Shown here in pieces: positions 20,137 to 27,604 of a stretch of 47,768 nucleotides of DNA (positions within the stretch are counted from its first letter, which is position 1; each line of letters starts with the position of its first letter). The notes under the pieces are model-generated. The model worked only from the letters and a program-made list of their open reading frames with translations. It made no database searches and was not told the DNA's origin. This DNA comes from Microvirga sp. (GTDB taxonomy: Bacteria > Pseudomonadota > Alphaproteobacteria > Rhizobiales > Beijerinckiaceae): positions 1-47,768 of the forward strand of contig JAQSWQ010000019.1 in assembly GCA_029266525.1 (NCBI GenBank). Direction: 5' to 3'. Both the position numbers and the translations under genes were made by a program.

Positions 20137-20931
20137 TCAGGTGAAGCGCTTCAGCTTCTCGCGCGTGTCGAGCGCGTCGATCTCGGCGAAGGCTTCGCGG
20201 CGGATCGGCGGCAGCTCTGGCGCCTCGGCGACGAGGTCTTTGTCGACGATCACCACATCGACGTCGGTCTGCGAGAGGTCGGCGGGATCGTTCTCGATCA
20301 GCGTGAGATCGGGGGGCTGCGGCGCCGGAGCGCTTTCGGCGGCCGAGGCTGCGGCGGCGCCCCAGATGTCGATCATGGCGTTGATGCGACGCTCGAGATA
20401 GCGCAGCGTCTGCACGATCTTGACGATGCGCTGGGAGGTCAGGTCCTGGAACGAGCAGGCGGTATAGATCTCGGTCGCTCGGCGGTCGAGCTCGTCGCAC
20501 AGCCCTGCATTGGCGCCGTCCTCGCGCAAGGTCCAGGCAGCTTCCTGGACGTGCTCCGCGGATTCGAGGATCTCGGAGGTGGCGCGCTCGGTCGTGCGGG
20601 TGATGGCGTCGAGGGCTTCCGAAGCGGCGATCAAATGACTCGGCTTGTGATCGGCCGGGCGGATCGCGGCGATCTCGCTCTTCGTCCTCGATATCGCCTT
20701 CGCCATCTCCATGAGGTCCAAGCGCAGCCCTTCGATGTCCTGCTGCTTGCGTTCGGCGACGAGCGCCTGCTCGAGCCGGCCGATCGCGTCGAGCAGCACC
20801 TGGGTGTCGGCCGTCCGGTTGCGGCGAGCGAACTCGGCGAGGAACCAGCGCCCGCGTGCAGTCTCCATGACCGCCGCCTCGATCGCCTCGAATTCGGCCT
20901 GGGCGGTGGTGAGCGCGGTCCCTTGAGACAT
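20137..20931 (-). CDS. CheZ-like protein phosphatase family protein
   Basis: The 264-residue, largely helical protein carries the CheZ hallmark CSFQDLTSQRIVKIV (about 159-173). Asp163 and Gln167 correspond to the CheZ residues that promote dephosphorylation of phospho-CheY. The N-terminal part (RGRWFLAEFARRNR, about 26-40) is typical of alphaproteobacterial CheZ-family proteins, and the acidic C-terminus varies. No chemotaxis or flagellar gene is nearby, so the response regulator it acts on is unknown. ATG 20931 is preferred; an ATG at 20985 would add 18 residues. Confidence 0.75.
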   Translation of the reverse strand: MSQGTALTTAQAEFEAIEAAVMETARGRWFLAEFARRNRTADTQVLLDAIGRLEQALVAERKQQDIEGLRLDLMEMAKAISRTKSEIAAIRPADHKPSHLIAASEALDAITRTTERATSEILESAEHVQEAAWTLREDGANAGLCDELDRRATEIYTACSFQDLTSQRIVKIVQTLRYLERRINAMIDIWGAAAASAAESAPAPQPPDLTLIENDPADLSQTDVDVVIVDKDLVAEAPELPPIRREAFAEIDALDTREKLKRFT

Positions 20932-21048
20932 CCTGCCCGTCCGTACGCAGCTGATTCCTGGCGCAAGGCCAGTGTTCGATCCCATTCCGTTATCGCAACT
21001 CCCTTAATTTGGCTTTACGCAGGCCCGCTCCGCTCTCGCCCGATCGCG

Positions 21049-22251
21049 ATGATGCCCCGACCGACAGGCCTTGGCGCCCGCCTCGCGGCGCTTCATGCGG
21101 CGAGCTTCGGCGGCATCGGCGTCTATGTGCCGTTCTTCCCGATCTGGCTCGAGAGCCGAGGCCTGCCCGCCTCGTGGATCGGCATCGTGCTCGCCGTGCC
21201 GATCATCGTCCGCATCCTCGTCACCGCGCCCCTGATGACCCTCGCCGATCGCAGCGTGGGTGCGCGCCGGCTGATCGCCGGGGCGTGCTTCGCGGTCTCC
21301 GCGATCTATCTGACGCTGCTTGCCGTCTCCGGACCCGTTGCCATTGCCGTGCTGGTGGCGCTGATGGCGGTGGCGCAGGCGCCGATCATCCCGACGGCGG
21401 ATCTCGTTACCATCCAGGCGATCCGGCGCGATTCGCGCCTGGACTACGGGCGCGTGCGCCTGTGGGGCTCGATCGCCTTCCTGATCGCCAGCATCGGCGG
21501 CGGCTACCTCCTCGAGGTGCTGCCTGCCGATGCCGTCGTCTGGTTCCTGTTCTCGCTCGCGGTCGGCGCCATGGCGACGGCCTGGGCCGTGGTGCCCGAA
21601 TCAGCGCCGGCGCATGCCGATCTCAGGCGTGAGTCCGTGCCCGCGGCTCCCGCCGGGATCCCGCTGGCGCTCTGGTTCGTGATCGGGGCCGGCGCCTGCA
21701 CCCAGGCGAGCCACGGCGCGCTCTATGCCTTCGGCAGCATCCATTGGCGCGACCTCGGATTCTCGAGCGCGACCATCGGGCTCCTGTGGGCCGTTGGCGT
21801 TGTAGCCGAGATCCTGGTCTTCGCGGTGCTCGGCCGCAGTGTCGGCCGGGGCTCGGCGCTTGGCCTGCTCCTCCTCGGGGCCGGCGCGGGAATGATCCGC
21901 TTCGCGGCGCTCGCGGCGGACCCGGGGCTTGCCGCGACGTTCGTCCTGCAGGCGCTGCACGGCCTGACCTTCGGCGCGACCCATCTCGGCACGATGGGCG
22001 CGCTTGCGCAGCTTGCGCCGGAAGGCGGACGCGGGCGGGCGCAAGGGGTGATGGCGTCCGCCCACGCATTCGCCATGGCGAGTGCCACGGGCTTGAGCGG
22101 CCTGCTCTTCCGCGCCGCGGGCCCGCTGGTCTTCCTGGCCATGGTGCCGCTCGCGGCGGCCGGTCTCGCCTTCGCGCTGCTGGCGCGACGGACCGCCCGC
22201 GCTCACCCCCAAAGCGCCGGAGACGGCGGATGGACCAGGCTGCCCTCGTAG
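21049..22251 (+). CDS. MFS permease (MFS_1-like, HcaT/phenylpropionate-transporter type)
   Basis: The 400-residue protein has about 12 membrane helices and the arrangement of the MFS_1_like group. It opens with LHAASFGGIGVYVPFFPIWL and LTAPL-type loops, and has RLWGSIAFLIAS in helix 5. Relatives include proposed 3-phenylpropionate and nucleoside or sugar transporters, so the substrate cannot be named. ATG 21049 (or the adjacent 21052) is used; the frame extends far upstream only as antisense of the CheZ-like gene. Its end overlaps convergent dgcA by 49 bp. Confidence 0.85.
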   Translation: MMPRPTGLGARLAALHAASFGGIGVYVPFFPIWLESRGLPASWIGIVLAVPIIVRILVTAPLMTLADRSVGARRLIAGACFAVSAIYLTLLAVSGPVAIAVLVALMAVAQAPIIPTADLVTIQAIRRDSRLDYGRVRLWGSIAFLIASIGGGYLLEVLPADAVVWFLFSLAVGAMATAWAVVPESAPAHADLRRESVPAAPAGIPLALWFVIGAGACTQASHGALYAFGSIHWRDLGFSSATIGLLWAVGVVAEILVFAVLGRSVGRGSALGLLLLGAGAGMIRFAALAADPGLAATFVLQALHGLTFGATHLGTMGALAQLAPEGGRGRAQGVMASAHAFAMASATGLSGLLFRAAGPLVFLAMVPLAAAGLAFALLARRTARAHPQSAGDGGWTRLPS

Positions 22252-23213
22252 CGGAGGCCGTCGTCGCGATCGCGGGCGAGGAGCAGCGGGCCGTCGAGAT
22301 CGACGAAGCGGGCGCGCGGCGCAAGCAGGAGGGCAGGGGCCATGGCGAGCGAGGTTCCGAGCATGCATCCGATCATGAGCGCGAACCCGGCCCGTTCGGC
22401 TGTTTCGGCGAGCGCGAAGGCCTCGGTGAGCCCGCCGGTCTTGTCGAGCTTGATGTTGACCGCCTCGTAAAGCCCGACGAGCCGGGCAAGGCCGTTGCGG
22501 TCGTGGACGCTCTCGTCCGCGCAGAGCGGAACTGCTCGCCGGCGGCCGCGCAGCATCTCGTCCTTCGCCGCCGGCACCGGCTGCTCGATGAGCGCGAAGC
22601 CGGCGTCGGCGCAGGCCGAGAGATGCAGGTCGAGGTTGTCTTCGGTCCAGCCCTCGTTGGCGTCGGCGATCAGCGTCGCGCCGGGCGCCGCGGCCCGGAC
22701 CGCGGCGATGCGCTCGAGATCGCCCTCGGGGGCGCCGAGCTTGACCTTCAGGATCGGGCGATCGCTCGCCCTGGCGACGGCCTCGGCCATCTCACAGGGC
22801 TTGCCGAGGCTGATCGTATATGCCGTCGCGACCGGCCGCAGCCGGTCGATGCCGGCCGCGACGTGCGCCGGCACGCCGCTGCGCTTGGCATCGAGGTCCC
22901 ACAGCGCGCAATCGAGCGCGTTTCGAGCCGCGCCCGCCGGCATCCTTTCCTGAAGCGCCCGACGGTCGAGACCATCCTCGACGGCGCTGCGCATCGCGTC
23001 GATCGCTGCGGCGACGCCCTCGACCGTCTCGCCGTAGCGGGCGTAAGGCACGCATTCGCCACGCCCCACCGCGCCGCCGTCGGCGATCGTGACGGTCACC
23101 ACGACCGCTTCGGTCCGCGCCCCGCGCGAGATCGCGAACCGGCCGGCGATCGGAAAACGCTCGACCGCCACCGTCATGGCAAGCGTGCCGGCAAGCGTCC
23201 TGGCAGAACCCAT
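22203..23213 (-). CDS. dgcA: N-acetyl-D-glutamate racemase DgcA / dipeptide epimerase (enolase superfamily)
   Basis: This 336-residue enolase-superfamily enzyme has the lysine pair KVKL, the metal ligands in DANEGW, EQP and DES, and the second-side lysine in NIKLDKTGG, the pattern of L-Ala-D/L-Glu epimerases. Rhizobiales members are named DgcA for a role in D-glutamate catabolism. Its usual partner DgcN is not in the window. ATG 23213 has AAGGAGG just upstream, which decides the start. It diverges from the Mla operon with only 91 bp between start codons. Confidence 0.85.
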   Translation of the reverse strand: MGSARTLAGTLAMTVAVERFPIAGRFAISRGARTEAVVVTVTIADGGAVGRGECVPYARYGETVEGVAAAIDAMRSAVEDGLDRRALQERMPAGAARNALDCALWDLDAKRSGVPAHVAAGIDRLRPVATAYTISLGKPCEMAEAVARASDRPILKVKLGAPEGDLERIAAVRAAAPGATLIADANEGWTEDNLDLHLSACADAGFALIEQPVPAAKDEMLRGRRRAVPLCADESVHDRNGLARLVGLYEAVNIKLDKTGGLTEAFALAETAERAGFALMIGCMLGTSLAMAPALLLAPRARFVDLDGPLLLARDRDDGLRYEGSLVHPPSPALWG

Positions 23214-23304
23214 GCGTCCTCCTTGCTGCAAACCACGCCTCGACTTCGAAAGCTCCGGCGGGGTATCACCTACACCAGGGCAATGGGGCGGGAACAGGCG
23301 GACC

Positions 23305-24453
23305 GTGTCTGACGCCGAAATCGTGCACGAGCCGCAGCTTCAGGTCGACCATCTCGGCCACGAGCTGCGCGCGTCCTTGTATGGGCGCTGGACCGCCGAC
23401 CAGGCGCCGGCGGTCGAGCGCTGCGTCGCCGACCTCGGCGCGGCCGTGGGCGACGAGCGGCGCATCATCTTCGATCTCTCGCATCTCGACCGGCTCGACA
23501 CGCTCGGCGCCTGGGTCCTCGACCGCACCCGCCACGATCTCGGTGCGACCGGCTACTCGGCCGATTTCGTCGGCGCGCGGCCCGAGCACCACATCCTCCT
23601 GAACGAGGTCGCCTATCGGGGCTTCCAGCCGATCCCGGTGGTCAAGCGCAATCGCCTGACCGATCTGCTGGTCGATATCGGCCAATCGGTGGTCCGGGCC
23701 GGCAAGGATTTCGCGTCCGGGGTGAGCTTCCTCGGCGAGGTCGTGGCCGCGATGATCCGCGTCGCGACGCGCCCGCGGCGCTTCCGCGGGCCTTCGCTCG
23801 TGCATCAGCTCGAGCTGATCGCCTTTCGGGGGGTGCCGATCATCGCGCTGATCTCCTTCCTGGTCGGCGCCATCGTGGCGCAGCAGGGCATCTTCCAGCT
23901 GCGCAAATTCGGGGCCACGCCCTTCGTTGTCGACCTCGTAGGCATCCTGACCTTGCGCGAGGTCGGCGTCCTCCTCACCGCGATCATGGTCGCCGGCCGC
24001 TCCGGATCGTCCTTCACGGCCGAGATCGGCTCGATGAAGATGCGCGAGGAGATCGATGCGCTGAGGGTCATGGGTCTCGATCCGATCGAGGTGCTGATCG
24101 TGCCGCGGCTCCTCGCCCTGATCATCGCGCTGCCGCTCCTCACCTTCATCTCCGACCTCGCGGCGCTCTATGGAGGCGGTCTCGTGGCGTGGATCTACGG
24201 CGACGTGAGCCCCGACGTGTACCTGTCGCGGCTGCGCTCCGCGATCTCGCTCAACACCTTCATGGTCGGGCTGATCAAGGCGCCCTTCATGGCCCTGATC
24301 ATCGGGCTCATCGCCTCCATGGAAGGGCTCGCGGTCGAGGGCTCGGCCGAGTCGCTCGGGCGCCACGTGACCTCCTCGGTGGTCAAGGCGATCTTCATGG
24401 TGATCGTCGTCGACGGCGTGTTTGCCATGTTCTTCGCGGCCATCCGCTACTAG
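23305..24453 (+). CDS. mlaE: MlaE-type phospholipid ABC permease with N-terminal STAS domain
   Basis: MlaE is the permease of the complex that moves phospholipids between the outer and inner membranes. Residues about 10-110 form a STAS-like domain (DLSHLDRLDTLGAW), corresponding to the separate MlaB subunit of enterobacteria. The MlaE domain follows (about 150-382) with FLVGAIVAQQG, LTAIMVAGRSGSSFTAEIG and MKMREEIDALRVMG. The start is a GTG at 23305; no ATG lies at the family N-terminus. It heads the operon mlaE-mlaF-mlaD-lipoprotein. Confidence 0.93.
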   Translation: MSDAEIVHEPQLQVDHLGHELRASLYGRWTADQAPAVERCVADLGAAVGDERRIIFDLSHLDRLDTLGAWVLDRTRHDLGATGYSADFVGARPEHHILLNEVAYRGFQPIPVVKRNRLTDLLVDIGQSVVRAGKDFASGVSFLGEVVAAMIRVATRPRRFRGPSLVHQLELIAFRGVPIIALISFLVGAIVAQQGIFQLRKFGATPFVVDLVGILTLREVGVLLTAIMVAGRSGSSFTAEIGSMKMREEIDALRVMGLDPIEVLIVPRLLALIIALPLLTFISDLAALYGGGLVAWIYGDVSPDVYLSRLRSAISLNTFMVGLIKAPFMALIIGLIASMEGLAVEGSAESLGRHVTSSVVKAIFMVIVVDGVFAMFFAAIRY

Positions 24454-24463
24454 GAAGGTGGCG

Positions 24464-25267
24464 ATGCTCGAGACGCGTTCCCGCATCGTGGCGGACACCC
24501 AACGCGAGGCCGTGATCCGCGTCCGCGGCCTCGAGGTCGGCTTCGGCGAGCGCACGATCATGAAGGACCTCGACCTCGACGTTTACCGGGGCGAGATCCT
24601 GGGCTTCGTCGGAGCCTCCGGAACCGGAAAGTCGGTGCTCACCCGGGCGATCCTGGGGCTCGTCCCGAAGCGGGCCGGCACGATCGAGGTGTTCGGCGAG
24701 AACGTCGACGAGCTGTCGCTTGCCTCGCGCAAGGCGATCGAGCGGCGCTGGGGCGTGCTGTTCCAGTTCGGCGCCCTGTTCTCCTCCCTGACCGTCAAGG
24801 AGAACGTTCAGGTTCCGATGCGGGAATACCTGCATCTCTCGGAGCGGCTCCTCGACGAGCTCGCCATGCTCAAGATCGAGATGGTGGGCCTCAAGCCCGA
24901 TGCGGCCGACAAGCTCCCCTCCGAGCTCTCCGGCGGCATGATCAAGCGAGCGGCGCTCGCCCGGGCGCTTGCCCTGGACCCGGAAATCCTCTTCCTCGAC
25001 GAGCCGACCTCGGGCCTCGACCCGATCGGGGCGGGTGAATTCGATGACCTGATCGCCACACTTCAGCGAACTTTGGGCCTTACGGTGTTCATGGTGACCC
25101 ACGATCTGGACAGCCTCCACTCGGTGTGCGACCGAATTGCTGCTCTGGGCGGAGGGCGCATCATCGCGGCGGGACCTATCGAAACCATGCTGGCATCCGA
25201 CCACCCCTGGCTGAAGGCCTATTTCCACGGCAAGCGCGCCCGCGCCGCCATGGCCGGCGAGGCGTAA
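24464..25267 (+). CDS. mlaF: MlaF-type ABC ATPase for phospholipid transport
   Basis: MlaF powers the MlaE permease. The 267-residue ATPase has Walker A GASGTGKS (50-57), the Q-loop in LFQFGALF, the ABC signature LSGGM (155-159, with Met as in MlaF proteins), Walker B ILFLDE (175-180) and the switch histidine in VTHD. It starts 10 bp after mlaE with AGGAAGG upstream, and mlaD follows 9 bp after its stop. Confidence 0.95.
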   Translation: MLETRSRIVADTQREAVIRVRGLEVGFGERTIMKDLDLDVYRGEILGFVGASGTGKSVLTRAILGLVPKRAGTIEVFGENVDELSLASRKAIERRWGVLFQFGALFSSLTVKENVQVPMREYLHLSERLLDELAMLKIEMVGLKPDAADKLPSELSGGMIKRAALARALALDPEILFLDEPTSGLDPIGAGEFDDLIATLQRTLGLTVFMVTHDLDSLHSVCDRIAALGGGRIIAAGPIETMLASDHPWLKAYFHGKRARAAMAGEA

Positions 25268-25276
25268 GCCGTCGCC

Positions 25277-26911
25277 ATGGAGACGCGCGCCAACTACGCC
25301 CTCATCGGCATCTTCACGCTCGCCGTCGTCGCGGCTGGCTTCCTGTTCGTGCTGTGGTTCTCCGGCGGCGACACCGGCAAGGGCCGCCAGGCCGTGCGGA
25401 TCGTCTTCTCGGGCCCGGTCTCGGGATTGAGCAAAGGCTCGGTCGTGACCTTCAACGGGCTCCGCGTCGGCGAGGTCACCGATCTGCGGCTGTCCTCCGA
25501 CGACCCGCGCCGGGTTGCAGCCGTGATCGAGATCGACCGGACCACCCCGGTGCGGGCCGATACGCGCGCCCGTCTCGAGTTCCAGGGCCTGACCGGCGTC
25601 TCCACCATCGGGCTCGTCGGCGGCGAGCCTGGATCGCCCGCCCTGCAGCCCCCGCCGGGCCAGTCGACCCCGACCATCTTCGCCGACCGCTCCGACTTCC
25701 AGGATCTCATGGAGAGCGCCCGGAATATCGCCCGCCGCGCCGATGAGGTGCTCGAACGGGTCGGGAAGGTGGTTTCCGACAACGAAGGGCCGATCAGCCG
25801 CACGGTCGCCAACGCCGAGACCTTCTCGCGCGCGCTCAGCGAGAACGCGCCCGGCGTCGCAAGATTCATGGAGCAGGTCGGCCAGGCGGCCGAGCGGGTG
25901 GGACCGCTCGCAGCAAAGCTCGAGTCGCTCACCGACGACGTTCAGAAGCTGGTGCGCGCGGTCGAGCCGCAGCGTGTCGCCCGCAGCGTCGAGAACATCG
26001 AGGGCTTTACCGACACGCTCGCGCAGAACCGCGAGAACGTCTCGAATACGTTGCGCGACGTGGCAAGCCTGTCAAAGCGCCTCAACGACAGCGCCGAGAA
26101 GCTCGACGCCACCCTGACCGACGTCGGCGGCCTTGTGCGCGCGGTCGATGCCGCCCGCATCAACCGCAGCTTCGACAACATCGAGGCCTTCACCGCGACG
26201 CTGAAGGACAACCGCCAGAACGTCGACACCATCCTGAAGGACGCGGCGACGCTCGCCACCCGCCTCAACACAACGACCACGAAGGCTGACACGGCGCTCG
26301 ACGACGTCTCGAAGCTCATCCGTGCGGTCGACGCGCAGATGATCAACCGTACGATGGCGAACATCGAGGGCTTCACGCTGACCCTCGCGGAGAACCGGCA
26401 GAACGTCGACGGCATCATCAAGGACGTCGCCGCGCTGACCAAGGCGCTGGACGTCGCCAAGGTCAATCGCACCATCGAAGGCGCCGAGCGCTTCGCGACG
26501 ACGCTCGGCAATGCGAGCCCGGACGTGGACAAGACCATCAAGGAGGCGCGCTCGCTCGCCGAGAAGCTCAACAAGTCGGCCGACCGTATCGACGGGGTGC
26601 TCAAGGCGGCGGAGAGCTTCCTGGGCAGTGCGTCCGGCAAGGAAGGGGAGGGCATGTTCGGCGAAATCCGCGAGGCCGCTCGCTCGATCCGCACGCTTGC
26701 CGACAACCTCGACAAGCGCACCGCGGACATCACCTCGGGGATCAATCGCTTCACCGGCGCGGGCCTGCGCGAGGTCGAGTCGCTCACCACCGAAGGGCGC
26801 CGCACGCTGAGCGACATCGGGCGCGCAGTGCGCAGCCTCGAGAAGAACCCGCAGCAGATCATCTTCGGCGGCGGCAAGGGCAACATCCCCGAATACCGCG
26901 GGCGTCCATAG
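25277..26911 (+). CDS. mlaD: MlaD/MCE-domain substrate-binding protein with extended helical tail
   Basis: The 544-residue protein has one N-terminal membrane anchor (about 8-28) and an MCE domain (about 38-118, with GSVVTFNGLRVGEV). A long predicted coiled-coil tail (about 140-525) follows. The tail has a 61-residue repeat: AVEPQRVARSVENIEGF at 228, related copies at 289 and 350, and a degenerate copy at 390. Single-MCE proteins with long helical tails are thought to form hexamers spanning the periplasm, so the repeats probably set tube length. It is far longer than E. coli MlaD. Confidence 0.93.
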   Translation: METRANYALIGIFTLAVVAAGFLFVLWFSGGDTGKGRQAVRIVFSGPVSGLSKGSVVTFNGLRVGEVTDLRLSSDDPRRVAAVIEIDRTTPVRADTRARLEFQGLTGVSTIGLVGGEPGSPALQPPPGQSTPTIFADRSDFQDLMESARNIARRADEVLERVGKVVSDNEGPISRTVANAETFSRALSENAPGVARFMEQVGQAAERVGPLAAKLESLTDDVQKLVRAVEPQRVARSVENIEGFTDTLAQNRENVSNTLRDVASLSKRLNDSAEKLDATLTDVGGLVRAVDAARINRSFDNIEAFTATLKDNRQNVDTILKDAATLATRLNTTTTKADTALDDVSKLIRAVDAQMINRTMANIEGFTLTLAENRQNVDGIIKDVAALTKALDVAKVNRTIEGAERFATTLGNASPDVDKTIKEARSLAEKLNKSADRIDGVLKAAESFLGSASGKEGEGMFGEIREAARSIRTLADNLDKRTADITSGINRFTGAGLREVESLTTEGRRTLSDIGRAVRSLEKNPQQIIFGGGKGNIPEYRGRP

Positions 26912-26919
26912 ACCGCGGC

Positions 26920-27543
26920 ATGGCCTCGGAAGCTCCAAATCCTCCCGCCCCTTCGGGGTTCGGGCCTTCCCGGCGGGTCGTCCTCGCGGCGCTACTGGGC
27001 GCCACGGCAGGCGCCTGCGGCGGCGGCTCGGCCGTCACCACCTTCGACCTGACGGCGCCCCGGCCGGGGCCACGCTTCGGCGGCGCGCCTCGCGGGCAGA
27101 TCGTGGTTGCCGAGCCCGCCGCCATTCAGACCCTCGAGGCCGATCGGATTCTCGTCAAGGACGCATCCGGAACCGTGAGCTACCTCAGCGGCGCGCAGTG
27201 GGCCGATCGGCTGCCGAAGCTGATCCAGGCCCGGCTCATCAACACCTTCGAGAACGCCTCGAAGCTCAAGGCGGTGAGCCGTCCGGGCGAGCGCGTCAGC
27301 CCGGACTACATGCTGACGACCGAAATCCGCGCGTTCCAGATCGCGACGCCGGCCGCCGAGGCCTTCGTCGAGGTCTCTGCGCGCCTGGTGCATGATCGAT
27401 CGGGGCGCATTGCCGCCGGGCGGGTCTTCTCGGCGCGCGTGCCGGTGGCCAAGGTCGATGCGGGGCATGCCGCGAACGGCCTCGACGCCGCGCTCTCGAA
27501 AGTCCTGCTCGACATCGTGCGCTGGGTGAGCACCGGGCGCTAA
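26920..27543 (+). CDS. ABC-type transport auxiliary lipoprotein (PqiC/ABC_trans_aux family)
   Basis: The 207-residue protein has an N-terminal signal (VVLAALLGATAG) ending at a probable lipidated cysteine in AGAC. An ABC_trans_aux-type domain follows, with TYDL-like TTFDL, VVAEPAAIQTLEADRILV, WADRLPKLIQARLI and YMLTTEIRAFQI. Such lipoproteins serve MCE transport systems at the outer membrane. It is the last gene of the mla operon, 8 bp after mlaD, and is followed by a hairpin terminator. No MlaC-like periplasmic carrier is encoded here. Confidence 0.88.
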   Translation: MASEAPNPPAPSGFGPSRRVVLAALLGATAGACGGGSAVTTFDLTAPRPGPRFGGAPRGQIVVAEPAAIQTLEADRILVKDASGTVSYLSGAQWADRLPKLIQARLINTFENASKLKAVSRPGERVSPDYMLTTEIRAFQIATPAAEAFVEVSARLVHDRSGRIAAGRVFSARVPVAKVDAGHAANGLDAALSKVLLDIVRWVSTGR

Positions 27544-27561
27544 GCGTCGCCTGGACCATGA

Positions 27562-27590
27562 GAAAGGGCGAAGTCCCGAGCGGCCCTTTC
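27562..27590. terminator. Bidirectional hairpin terminator between the mla operon and the GPR-like gene
   Basis: GAAAGGGC (27562-27569) and GCCCTTTC (27583-27590) form a perfect 8-bp stem with A/T-rich flanks inside the stem, in the 61-bp gap between two converging genes. The layout allows it to act in both directions, although neither strand has a long T-tract. Confidence 0.65.
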
Positions 27591-27604
27591 GCCGACGCCG
27601 CCCG

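Noticed and set aside
20089-21048. N-terminal extension of the MFS permease frame
   Set aside because: This stretch is antisense to the CheZ-like gene and arginine/glycine-rich; the membrane protein begins at ATG 21049.
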